Notes under the pieces: generated by a model
Seen by the model: only the letters and a program-made list of their open reading frames with translations
Told to the model about the DNA's origin: nothing
Database searches by the model: none
Program-made: the position numbers and the translations under genes
Assembly (NCBI GenBank): GCA_030428255.1
Contig: JAUIBT010000011.1
Location: 47,396-111,395 of the forward strand
Direction: 5' to 3'
Length of the DNA stretch: 64,000 nucleotides
Source of the DNA: Alphaproteobacteria bacterium
GTDB taxonomy: Bacteria > Pseudomonadota > Alphaproteobacteria > UBA7985 > JAUIBT01
In this document: positions 53,650 to 61,894 of the stretch, in pieces
How the letters are laid out: each line of letters opens with the position of its first letter
How positions within the stretch are numbered: position 1 is the first letter of the stretch

Positions 53650-54127
53650 TGCGTGAGCCCTTTCTTATCCTGTCGTGTCTGGTCGTGTCGTGTCTGGTCG
53701 TGTCGTGCTGCGGCGATGAATGTCTGGCTTGGCCAGGGCTGAAGGCTGGTCAAGGGACCGCGCCAAGATCGCTCGCCACTATAGGCGAAAGACTGAATCA
53801 CGTGCTTGTCACGCTCGCGTCAGATCCGCGGCTTTCGAGTCCCAAGTTGGTGAGGGTTTTGTTTACAATTGATAAAGTAAGGGCATGAGAGCCTGGTGCA
53901 ACAATCCGGCGAGACTGCGGACGCGAAACCGATCGCGTCCGAGAAATAAGGCAGACCTGGGGCGGCGACAGGGCGCTGGAAAGGCAAATTGGCAGCCGGT
54001 TTGTGGCATTTGTGCTACGCTCTCGGAATTCGCTGGCGCGAGCCGCCCTAAATGGATTACCACCGGTTGCAAAACTTCACGTTTCATTTGAGTTGCTCGG
54101 CCCTGTGCTCGAGCGGTTTTCTCGCGC
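53650..54127. other. Divergent intergenic region with a 15-bp repeat and a hairpin
   Basis: Direct repeats TGTCGTGTCTGGTCG at 53671-53685 and 53686-53700, with a partial third copy, precede the DUF547 start. A perfect 7-bp hairpin, GGACGCG-AAACCGAT-CGCGTCC, lies at 53919-53940. No gene seen. Promoters for both flanking genes must be here, but I cannot fix them. Confidence 0.7.
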
Positions 54128-55741
54128 ATGCCACACTATTACGACCTGCATTTCAACGCCGCCAATTTGGCCAAGCCCGAACCGCATTGGATCGTGCAAC
54201 GCTTTGGCAAACGCTTTGAAGAAAAGCAGGTGGTGCTGCGCACGCCTGGCGAGGTCCAGGTTTTCAACGTCTCGACCGTGTTTCAGTTCATCGTTGTGTG
54301 CTTTTTGGGCGCGATCTTGCTGGTGGTGGCCAGCATGTCGCTTTGGGGCCTGTACAACGCGGCCATGGGCTCGTATTACCGCCGTGCGATCCACGAGCAG
54401 CGGCTCGCCAATGCCTGGATGCTGGACCGCGTCAAGGAGAGCCAAGGGCAGCTTGCTTCGGTGGAACGCCAATTGCGGTTGATGGCGGGCGGCAGCGGAG
54501 GCGATGCCAACGGCCAGGAGCAAATCGCGCTGTTGGAATCCATCGCAGCGACGCGCCAAAGCACCACGCAGTCGCTGGGTTTTGCGGCCGAGGGGCAGAC
54601 CAGGGCGCTGGAGACAGTTAGCAACTTGGGACGCAGGGTTGGTCTGGCCGACGAGCAATTCCGCGACCTGAGCGGCAAGATCGAGGCCTTGGAAACGCGC
54701 TTGGCCCGCGAGCAAAAGCAGCGCCTGGCGTTGCAAAACGAGCGCGACGGCCTCAGTCGCCAGGTCGCCAGCCTGCAATCCAACTTTGACGAGAGCGCGC
54801 GTCAACTTGCGGCCTCGCAAAGCCAGGTTAAAGGGCTCAGCAAGCAGTTGGAAGCGACCGAAAGCCTAATCAACGCCGATCAAGATTCTATCCGTACCGA
54901 AATGGCCAGCCTGACTGGCCTGGTGCGCCAACTCGAACTGGCTTTGGACACCAAGGAAGAGGCTCTGATTGAAGCGCAGACCCGGCAAAAAGCGGCCGAC
55001 CGTCAATTGGCCGAAGCTCAGACCTTGGTGACGCAAATGCAGAGCCAAATCGCGCGCGCCTTTGCCAGCGAGCGGGCACCTCTGGCAAACGCCATTCAGG
55101 CCAAGGAGAAGGCCTTTCATCGTGCCGGTTTGCGGGCGCGTGATTTCTTACCGCGTCAAACGCCCGAACTGGGCTACGCCAGCCTAGGCGGGGCCATGAC
55201 TGTGCCGAGCGATTTGCCCGACTTTCAAACGGCCTCCAGTCTGGATAGGGCTAGGGTCGTGCTGGCCAATGCAGGCCCAGTCATGACAACACTGACAAGC
55301 CGTGCCAAAGCGCTCGATAGCGTTTTTGATCGCCTGCCTTTCCGCTCACCGGTGGTCGACGCGCGCTTGACGAGTGGCTTTGGTCGTCGCGTCCATCCGG
55401 TGACCAAGAAGAAGGGCAAAATGCACTATGGCATCGACTTTGCCGACAGCAAAGGCACGCCCATTTTGGTAACAGGCCAAGGCAAGGTCATCTATGCTGG
55501 CCCGCGCGGCACCTTTGGAAATTTTGTTGAGATTGATCACGGCTATGGCGTCACCTCCCGCTATGCGCACCTGCAAAAGGTGCTGGTGAAGGTGGGACAG
55601 GTCGTGCAACCTGGACAGAAAATTGCCCTGATGGGCAACACGGGGCGTTCAACAGGAACGCATCTGCACTACGAAATAACGATCGGCGACGATCGGCGTA
55701 ACCCACTGACTTTTATAAAGGCAGCCAAGCATGTTCTCTAA
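54128..55741 (+). CDS. Membrane-anchored M23 (LytM-type) peptidase with coiled coil
   Basis: 537 residues: cytoplasmic N-terminus (about 50 residues), TM helix at 51-73, a long periplasmic coiled coil (about 85-315), and a C-terminal M23 domain. The zinc site is readable: GFGRRVHPVTKKKGKMHYGI then DFADSKGTP, and HLHYEITIGDDRRNP. Such proteins cut peptidoglycan cross-links or activate amidases during growth and division. The 3' end overlaps the bactofilin gene by 11 bases; together they suit a morphogenesis module. Confidence 0.93.
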   Translation: MPHYYDLHFNAANLAKPEPHWIVQRFGKRFEEKQVVLRTPGEVQVFNVSTVFQFIVVCFLGAILLVVASMSLWGLYNAAMGSYYRRAIHEQRLANAWMLDRVKESQGQLASVERQLRLMAGGSGGDANGQEQIALLESIAATRQSTTQSLGFAAEGQTRALETVSNLGRRVGLADEQFRDLSGKIEALETRLAREQKQRLALQNERDGLSRQVASLQSNFDESARQLAASQSQVKGLSKQLEATESLINADQDSIRTEMASLTGLVRQLELALDTKEEALIEAQTRQKAADRQLAEAQTLVTQMQSQIARAFASERAPLANAIQAKEKAFHRAGLRARDFLPRQTPELGYASLGGAMTVPSDLPDFQTASSLDRARVVLANAGPVMTTLTSRAKALDSVFDRLPFRSPVVDARLTSGFGRRVHPVTKKKGKMHYGIDFADSKGTPILVTGQGKVIYAGPRGTFGNFVEIDHGYGVTSRYAHLQKVLVKVGQVVQPGQKIALMGNTGRSTGTHLHYEITIGDDRRNPLTFIKAAKHVL

Positions 55742-56306
55742 AGGATCAAAAGACGAGCCCATGAACACTCAACAAGCATCGCACACTCAAGCTAACGGCG
55801 CAGCAACCGGATTCGCAACCGGACAGGCGGGCGCACAGCGACCCCAGGTCCAAAGCCACCCGCAGGCCGGCGCGTCGGTGTCTGTTATTTCGGCTGACCT
55901 GAAGGTGGTCGGCAATTTGATTTGCCAAGGTGCCGTTCAGATTGATGGGCAGGTTGAAGGCGACATCGACACTAAGCAACTGACCATCGGCGAGCAGGCG
56001 CGAATTTCGGGTACCGTCAAGGCGGAGACCATCCGCGTTGCGGGCACCGTTGAAGGCGAGCTGTCGGCCAACACGGTCGTGCTGCTGAAGACCGCGCGTG
56101 TCACCGGCGATATCGTTCACAAGGACTTGGCGATCGAAACCGGCGCTTATCTGGAGGGCAGTGTTCGCCGTGCTGAAAACCCAAGCTCGAGCCAACTGGG
56201 CGGGGCTTTTGGCTCACGTAGCCAGGCCGCTAGCGCGGCAGGCAGCCAGCAAGCCAGCAGCGAGCGCCCGATCTACGGTACCCAGAGCGGCCAAGCCAAC
56301 TCCTAA
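55731..56306 (+). CDS. Bactofilin (polymer-forming cytoskeletal protein)
   Basis: 191 residues. The central region from VISADLKVVGNLICQGAVQI to about residue 140 is the beta-helical bactofilin core with regular glycine/valine repeats (IDGQVEGDIDTKQLTIG, ISGTVKAETIRVAGTVEGEL). The flanks are disordered. Bactofilins form filaments that position cell-wall enzymes; the overlapping M23 peptidase gene is the classic partner. An in-frame second ATG lies at 55761. Confidence 0.94.
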   Translation: MFSKGSKDEPMNTQQASHTQANGAATGFATGQAGAQRPQVQSHPQAGASVSVISADLKVVGNLICQGAVQIDGQVEGDIDTKQLTIGEQARISGTVKAETIRVAGTVEGELSANTVVLLKTARVTGDIVHKDLAIETGAYLEGSVRRAENPSSSQLGGAFGSRSQAASAAGSQQASSERPIYGTQSGQANS

Positions 56307-56376
56307 CCGCAAGGCTTGGAGGCTCGCGATCCGTTCCAGGCGCTTGGCTTCGGCGAACATCCAAGGCAGCACTGAA

Positions 56377-56407
56377 AACGCGGCCTCACAGGGGGCCGCG
56401 TTTTTTT
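56377..56407 (+). terminator. Terminator after bactofilin
   Basis: A perfect 9-bp stem AACGCGGCC (56377-56385)/GGCCGCGTT (56394-56402) with an 8-base loop, followed by T5. Confidence 0.93.
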
Positions 56408-56666
56408 GTGCCCGGAGCCAGGTTGCCAAAGACAGGGTTTACGGCCAGCGCTGGGCTCTTGTCCTGTGTTTTGTGCTGGGTCAATCGAACCGCCGCTTGT
56501 CTGATTGATAGCGGTTACATGCCAACAGATTTCTTATTTTGTTCGGTGTATTGCTAATTTGAGGAATATTTTCTCTACTTGAGGCTCTGTTGTGTCGGCA
56601 ATCGAAACCTACTCCTGATAAGTGCTGGAGACGGTGGTCGCCGCGCTGAAAGAAATGGAGCCCGCA
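56408..56666 (+). promoter_or_regulatory. AT-richer leader region of cysH
   Basis: The 360-base gap between the bactofilin and cysH genes ends in an AT-rich patch (56517-56605) with direct repeats TTTGAGG (56559) and TTGAGG (56579). No consensus promoter or known riboswitch is visible; sulfur-responsive control would be expected. Confidence 0.35.
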
Positions 56667-57455
56667 ATGAGCAACCTACCAGCTGACCTATCCCTCAACC
56701 CAAGCGCCAAAACCGCCGAGCGCCTGGACGCCAACTGGCCCGCCGGTGGCCACGATCCTGAGCTTACCCGCCTACAGGGTTCCTACCTCCCTGAAGGGCG
56801 CGGGCTCGACCTCGTGGCGGCGCTGAACGATCCCGCACTCGCCAATATCGCGCTTGTCTCCTCATTTGGCGCGGAATCAGCCGTGCTGTTACACCTGGTC
56901 AGCCAGATTAAGCCGGACATCCCGGTGATCTTCTTGGACACAGGTCGCCACTTCCCAGCGACTTTGGACTACGTCGATACCCTGGAACAGCACTTGGGCT
57001 TGAACGTGCTTCGGGTGTGCCCTGAGGCCAGCTTCATCGCTGGCGAAGACCCCGACCTGAGCCTGGCCAAGCGGGACCCGGACATGTGCTGTAATCTGCG
57101 CAAGACCTTTCCGCTGGCGGATGCTTTGGAGGGGTTTGGAGCTTGGATATCAGGGCGTAAGCGCTTCCAGGCCAGCAGCCGCGCCGCCATCCCTGTGTTC
57201 GAGCGCGACGGCGATAAGATCAAGCTCAACCCCTTGGCGCTGTGGAGCAAGGCTGAGGTTGATGCCTATCGCGCGCGCCATGCGCTGCCTGCCCATCCGT
57301 TGGAGCAGTTCGGCTTTCTGAGCATTGGTTGCGAGCCTTGCACCCGCGCGGTGGCTGAGGGCGAAGATGCGCGCGCCGGGCGCTGGGCGCATGTGCCGGA
57401 CAAGCAGGAATGCGGCATCCACCTGGGCCCCGATGGACGCTGGGTGCGCAGCTAA
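56667..57455 (+). CDS. cysH: Assimilatory adenylyl-sulfate reductase (CysH family, iron-sulfur type)
   Basis: 262 residues from ATG 56667, with GGAG six bases upstream. The PP-loop is SSFGAESAVLLHL and LDTGRHFPATLDY follows. Cysteine pairs in PDMCCNLRKTF and GCEPCTRAV mark the [4Fe-4S] binding (CC...CxxC), and the catalytic cysteine is in KQECGIHLG near the end. That pattern suits reduction of APS rather than PAPS, giving sulfite. No other cys gene is adjacent; an intergenic repeat and hairpin follow. Confidence 0.93.
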   Translation: MSNLPADLSLNPSAKTAERLDANWPAGGHDPELTRLQGSYLPEGRGLDLVAALNDPALANIALVSSFGAESAVLLHLVSQIKPDIPVIFLDTGRHFPATLDYVDTLEQHLGLNVLRVCPEASFIAGEDPDLSLAKRDPDMCCNLRKTFPLADALEGFGAWISGRKRFQASSRAAIPVFERDGDKIKLNPLALWSKAEVDAYRARHALPAHPLEQFGFLSIGCEPCTRAVAEGEDARAGRWAHVPDKQECGIHLGPDGRWVRS

Positions 57456-57469
57456 GGCTGACCTCGCCT

Positions 57470-57558
57470 GTGTTCCAACGCCTGTGTTGCAAACGCACGT
57501 GTTGCAAACGCACGTGTTGCAAGCGCCCGTGTTGCAAGCGCCTGGGCCAAGCCCAGGC
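57470..57558. repeat. 15-bp tandem repeat plus hairpin after cysH
   Basis: Four copies of a 15-bp unit (GTGTTGCAAACGCAC and variants) start at 57484, 57499, 57514 and 57529, with a degenerate 14-bp copy at 57470. A perfect 7-bp hairpin GCCTGGG-CCAAG-CCCAGGC (57540-57558) follows and may terminate cysH transcription, though no T-run is present. Confidence 0.85.
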
Positions 57559-57735
57559 ACGCAATCTTGATCGATCAGAAATCGCAAGGCACGTGGTTTG
57601 CCGATCACGCCCGTTAGCCCCCCGAATCAGATCACACGAGGTCCAATCGTTGTGTGTTTACCCAAAACAAGCAATACTTGTCTGCATGCGACCGCCCATT
57701 GAGGGTAGGTTGGTTCATTTAGAGGAAACAAGAAC

Positions 57736-58125
57736 ATGTTAGATCAGCAGCGCGTTCAGGAAATGGCGCATGCCTATACCGCGGCCTGGAATTCTAAATC
57801 TGCGGTGGCCGTGGCCTCTCACTATGCCAACGACGGTGTTATTATCATCAACAATGGCGACCCATGGAAGGGCCGCGCGCGGGTGATTGAGATGGCAGAG
57901 GGGTTTTATGCGGATGTCCCTGATCTGACCTTGACTTGTGACGATGTACGGGTCTCTGGCAATCACGCGATCTTTGTCTGGACCTTTACCGGCCATGACG
58001 CCTCTTCAGGCAATCCACTTCACATACGCGGATGGGAAGAATGGGAGCTGAATGACGAGCTGAAGGTTGTCGCGTCCCGTGGTTGGTTCGATGCACAAGA
58101 CTACGCCCAGCAAGCTGCGGGGTGA
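57736..58125 (+). CDS. SnoaL-like (NTF2-fold) protein
   Basis: 129 residues. The pattern QEMAHAYTAAWNSKSAVAVA, followed by DGVIIINNGDPWKGRARVIE and the later DASSGNPLHIRGWEEWEL, is typical of the SnoaL-like/ketosteroid-isomerase fold. The cone-shaped pocket serves many roles (isomerase, hydratase, polyketide cyclase), and no partner gene points to one. No catalytic residues are assigned. Confidence 0.82.
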   Translation: MLDQQRVQEMAHAYTAAWNSKSAVAVASHYANDGVIIINNGDPWKGRARVIEMAEGFYADVPDLTLTCDDVRVSGNHAIFVWTFTGHDASSGNPLHIRGWEEWELNDELKVVASRGWFDAQDYAQQAAG

Positions 58126-58597
58126 CGCTGGCCTGGCTCACGGAGGCAGGCGGCCAACTGGGTTGCCAACCGCATCATCGATCAAACTGGTGGCTCGCGG
58201 CCCCAAGGCCCGTGAAACCTAGCATGATTTCAAGCTGAAGACGCTTTGGATATGTCCATCAAAACCGGTCGGCTGGGACAAGCTGGGCCGGGCGAGCTGG
58301 TGTCTGTGCTTGTCGTGCTGATCCCGCGCCTACGATTTTGGGGGCAAGTGCGGACGCCGCCTGAACATCCTTCGCCTGATGGTGCGACGGGCGCGCAGGC
58401 AAAGCGCAACTGCTTACGATAAAAAGGAAAGTGGTGGACAGGGTTTCCGACAAACTGATGTCCAATACTGTATCGAGATGTTCAAGATAACAAAATTCCT
58501 CGAACTAAATCAGTATCTTAATTTCAGGCTGGTTCATTGACATCCAATACCAGCCAATCTAAGCTCGCAACAAAAATGGTAACAATTATGGTAACAG
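58126..58597. other. Left flank of the integrase segment
   Basis: No supported gene. TCCAATAC is repeated at about 58458 and 58542; an attachment site is expected near an integrase, but no tRNA or long direct repeat could be identified. The right end of the element is beyond the window or not recognisable. Confidence 0.4.
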
Positions 58598-59758
58598 ATG
58601 AAATCAGCAAAGAACAAGGTCACGACGGTCAAGCAGATTGACACTGCTAGACCAGGCAGACATACAACGGATGTGCCTAATCTTTCTTTGTTGGTGAAAG
58701 ATTCGGGTGCAAAGTCGTGGGTGTTTCGGTACAGCAAAAACAAAAAAAGCAGGGAAATAGGGCTTGGGCCGTATCCCTCAACGACCAAGGCTCAAGCATC
58801 CGAAGCAGCTCGGGAAATGAAGAGCCGAATTCAACGTGGCCTCCCGCCCGTAGCCGAAACGCAGACAACACGCATGACGTTTGAGGAGGCGTTCGAGACC
58901 TTCTGGCAGCTTAAATGCTCAAGCCTGACTAACGCCAAGCACAAATACCAATGGATCAGTACGATCCAGAACTACGTGTTCCCCGTCATTCGTGAATTGT
59001 CGGCAGGAGAGGTAACTACGCAAAATCTGGTAGACATACTTCAACCGATCTGGGTGTCAAAATACGATACCGCAACAAAAGTCCGTGGTAGAATCGAACA
59101 AATTTTAGATTTTGCAAACATTACGGAAAACCCTAGCGGGACACTTTACGCCAATCCAGCTCGGTACAAAGGGCATCTAGAATATATTTTGCCAAAACCC
59201 TCAAGTGTCAAGCGACATCTTAGTTGCCTACCATATAAAGATGGGCCAGATTTTATGAAAGACATTCGAGCAAGAGAGGGTGCGGGAGCCCGTGTGTTTG
59301 AATTCACAATTCTGACGGCAGTTAGAAAAACAATGGCTCTAGGCTGCAGAACGGAGGAAATCGATTTTGCGAATGGTCTATGGCATATACCTGGCTCTAG
59401 AAACAAAACGAAGCTCCCATTTACCGTCGCTTTGTCTAAACAAGCACTCAGCCTCCTTGATCCCAAAAGGGTTGGTTTACAGTTTCACTCGATAAATCGC
59501 CCTGAACGCCAGATGTCGGATCCCATGAGAGCATTGTTGAGGAAGATGGGGCGTACAGATATAACGCCCCATGGTTTTCGCTCGACATTTAGAGATTGGG
59601 CAGGAGAAACAACCGATCATGAGCGAGAGGTTATCGAAAAAGCGTTGGGTCACCTTATTAAAAATAAAGCCGAAGCAGCATATGCACGAGGTGATATGAT
59701 TGATAAGCGAAGAATCCTAATGCAGGACTGGGCCGACTATTTAGACAGAAGAGGTTAG
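58598..59758 (+). CDS. Tyrosine-type integrase (P4-like phage/island integrase)
   Basis: 386 residues with an N-terminal DUF4102-like DNA-binding domain (DVPNLSLLVKDSGAKSWVF ... REIGLGPYPSTTKAQASEA). Catalytic residues: arginine in TILTAVRKTMALGCR, HxxR in TPHGFRSTFRDWAGE, the histidine in ALGHLIKNKAEA and the tyrosine in AAYARGDMIDK. The usual glutamate two residues after the first arginine is replaced (RKTM rather than RSGE). It is lower in GC than the preceding genes and begins a foreign segment. It is probably active unless the changed residue matters. Confidence 0.9.
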   Translation: MKSAKNKVTTVKQIDTARPGRHTTDVPNLSLLVKDSGAKSWVFRYSKNKKSREIGLGPYPSTTKAQASEAAREMKSRIQRGLPPVAETQTTRMTFEEAFETFWQLKCSSLTNAKHKYQWISTIQNYVFPVIRELSAGEVTTQNLVDILQPIWVSKYDTATKVRGRIEQILDFANITENPSGTLYANPARYKGHLEYILPKPSSVKRHLSCLPYKDGPDFMKDIRAREGAGARVFEFTILTAVRKTMALGCRTEEIDFANGLWHIPGSRNKTKLPFTVALSKQALSLLDPKRVGLQFHSINRPERQMSDPMRALLRKMGRTDITPHGFRSTFRDWAGETTDHEREVIEKALGHLIKNKAEAAYARGDMIDKRRILMQDWADYLDRRG

Positions 59759-59810
59759 CTGACGGTATAAAGTTGGTAGATATAAACATGCTGTATTCTA
59801 CTAAGATTTA

Positions 59811-61850
59811 TCAATTCAATAATATGACTTTATATTTTCCGCAACGACCTGACCCGAAGCCTTGGCCTGTCTTTAAGTTTATAGTTCCTGATGCGCCAAT
59901 TGAGTTAAAATTAATTTCAGATTTGCTTTGGTTGAGAGAGTAGCGAACAACATCGTTTGGAAAGTGGATGCTGCCAGATTTCTTTACTTTGATTGGTATG
60001 ATTTGGGTTTTGGCGCAAACCTTGGGTTTGCTGCCTAAGGCGATCAACTTTATTTTAATTCGTTTTCCGATTATATTTTGGCTGAAGTCACGTTGCTGGT
60101 TGCCAGCATTTGGCTTTGGTTGACATTGTCCGTTCGCTTTATGGTAGCCAGTTGCACAAATACAGCCATATGCCCGGGAGTATTGTTGGTTGGTCGGGCA
60201 GGAACATGAATTTGGGCGTGCTTTTCGAACCAGTTGAAGTATTTGGTTCCATTCATCGGCGGTTTGGGGAGCAGATGACGCAACGTTCATAGTCTTCTGC
60301 ATTTGAACGATAGCGCCAAGGGTTTTTCTGCCAGGAATACCATCGACTGATCCGATTGTGCAGCCTAAGCCAATTAGCCTACTCTGAATCTCCTTAATAA
60401 ATTCCCGTTTGCTCAGGCATTGCTCATTGAATGGGTAATCACAGTCAGGTTTTCTTTGATCTGTTGGTGGGTCAGAGGGGGTAGAGTCTGCAACTGATGC
60501 AACGACAACCTCTTTTCCTATATCGGTAGAACCTGAGGTTACGTCACCTGATTGCGTCTCTTGTACCTGCGTCATGGCATTGCTGTCGTCGCCAACCAGT
60601 CCATTATCTGCTTCCAGGAAGCGGCATTCGCGTTTAGCCCTCCGTTCGTGGATACATGAATAGGTTGAATCAAGGCCTCTAAGCCGCTCACAGCTTGCAA
60701 GATAAGCCTGACAACGTTCTGTGCGATCCTGCAGCGTTTCCTCGATCCAAGCTTTTTGATCTTCTAATCGGAAATACGAGCTATCTAGTTCGTGCTTGGC
60801 AATTGCTAGCTGATCTTCATAGGGGGCACACAAAGCCGACTTTCCACATCGTGATTCAAACGCTTGAATGCTGATATCGGCTTCATCGTACTGGCGGTAA
60901 AGAGACAACAAATCGTCTTCTGACGTTGCCTTTACGGTTTGGGCAATGGTCGGAACTTTTGGTGAGTCCAAGCCTGAAGCTCTCCAAAGTGCCTCCAGCC
61001 GTTGCTTCTCAACTTCATCGGACAGTCGACCAACCAGAAACGGCGGAAAGATCAGTTCTTCAACAAAATTTGCTTCGGTCTTTTGGTCACTGTGCGTGAT
61101 AGCACCAATTGTGCGACCAATGAACGCCTGGACCTCATCACTGCTAACCTGCCCGTCATCATCACCGCCAAAGGCGGCTTCATCTGCTTGGCCTGACACA
61201 GCTCTTAGAAACGCTGAAGTAAGCCCCGAGAGTTGAGCTGTACGATCAGCAAAAGCCACACTGTCGCCAGTGGCCGCAGAGAGGACATTGAAGGTCGCCA
61301 GACCTCTTAGCGGTTTCAGTGGTGGTGCTTTAGCATCAGATACCTGACCAACCCGTGAATTGCCTGAGAAACATGCATCAAACAATACAAGGAATGTTCG
61401 ATCACTTGGCACCTGGGATGAGGCACGTTCAAGAGCCTGAATGATATCGGACTGCTTGAACAAAGTTGCTGAAATGCTTGGAATGCCGTCTTTGGGAAGA
61501 AGACTGCTGTCGCCAGAGGAATTCGGTAGGCCATGGCTTGAAACATAGACGAGCACATTGGACTGAAGACGCCTTGCTTCTCTATCAATCAAGCCCCCTT
61601 CACTGAAAACCTGAAGGTAGTCGGTCAAGGTCGCTTCTCTTAGCACATGGACCTGCTCCTGAGGAACGCCCAGCCCGTCACGTGCATATGAAGCCATTGC
61701 ATCAAGATCGTTATTCACAAAATCTAGTGACGGGGCATTGTCATAGTCAGAGCTACCAATGAGCACGACCAGCGTGTTTTGCCAGCTACTAGCTTTAGCG
61801 CCTACAACGCTTAACGCTAACAGCAACGTGACAGTCATAACTCTAAACAT
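59811..61850 (-). CDS. Secreted caspase-like (C14/orthocaspase) protein with peptidoglycan-binding-like and Cys-rich parts
   Basis: 679 residues. Signal peptide at the N-terminus (VMTVTLLLALSVVGAKAS). The caspase-type domain occupies about 25-220: LVVLIGSSDYDNAPSLDF, the catalytic histidine H106 in VYVSSHGLP and cysteine C160 in LVLFDACFSG. An EF-hand-like acidic loop (GGDDDGQVSSDE) lies near 228-239. A cysteine-rich, partly helical region (about 335-410), a peptidoglycan-binding-like segment (484-522) and a Cys cluster (CSCPTNQQY...CICATGY) follow. GGAG lies 9 bases before the ATG. It is 44 bases downstream of the next gene and probably cotranscribed. Confidence 0.78.
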   Translation of the reverse strand: MFRVMTVTLLLALSVVGAKASSWQNTLVVLIGSSDYDNAPSLDFVNNDLDAMASYARDGLGVPQEQVHVLREATLTDYLQVFSEGGLIDREARRLQSNVLVYVSSHGLPNSSGDSSLLPKDGIPSISATLFKQSDIIQALERASSQVPSDRTFLVLFDACFSGNSRVGQVSDAKAPPLKPLRGLATFNVLSAATGDSVAFADRTAQLSGLTSAFLRAVSGQADEAAFGGDDDGQVSSDEVQAFIGRTIGAITHSDQKTEANFVEELIFPPFLVGRLSDEVEKQRLEALWRASGLDSPKVPTIAQTVKATSEDDLLSLYRQYDEADISIQAFESRCGKSALCAPYEDQLAIAKHELDSSYFRLEDQKAWIEETLQDRTERCQAYLASCERLRGLDSTYSCIHERRAKRECRFLEADNGLVGDDSNAMTQVQETQSGDVTSGSTDIGKEVVVASVADSTPSDPPTDQRKPDCDYPFNEQCLSKREFIKEIQSRLIGLGCTIGSVDGIPGRKTLGAIVQMQKTMNVASSAPQTADEWNQILQLVRKARPNSCSCPTNQQYSRAYGCICATGYHKANGQCQPKPNAGNQQRDFSQNIIGKRIKIKLIALGSKPKVCAKTQIIPIKVKKSGSIHFPNDVVRYSLNQSKSEINFNSIGASGTINLKTGQGFGSGRCGKYKVILLN

Positions 61851-61894
61851 AATAATTTACTCCGAACATGCAGTATTGCACCACAGTACCGATT

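Noticed and set aside
57410..57742. Plus-strand frame with CCKRT-type repeats, and the minus-strand frame over the same region
   Set aside because: It begins inside cysH in another frame and follows the 15-bp repeat; no ribosome site and no conserved domain.
58126..58597. Possible tRNA fragment as integrase attachment site
   Set aside because: No cloverleaf arm or T-loop sequence could be found in this gap; the only direct repeat seen is 8 bases long.
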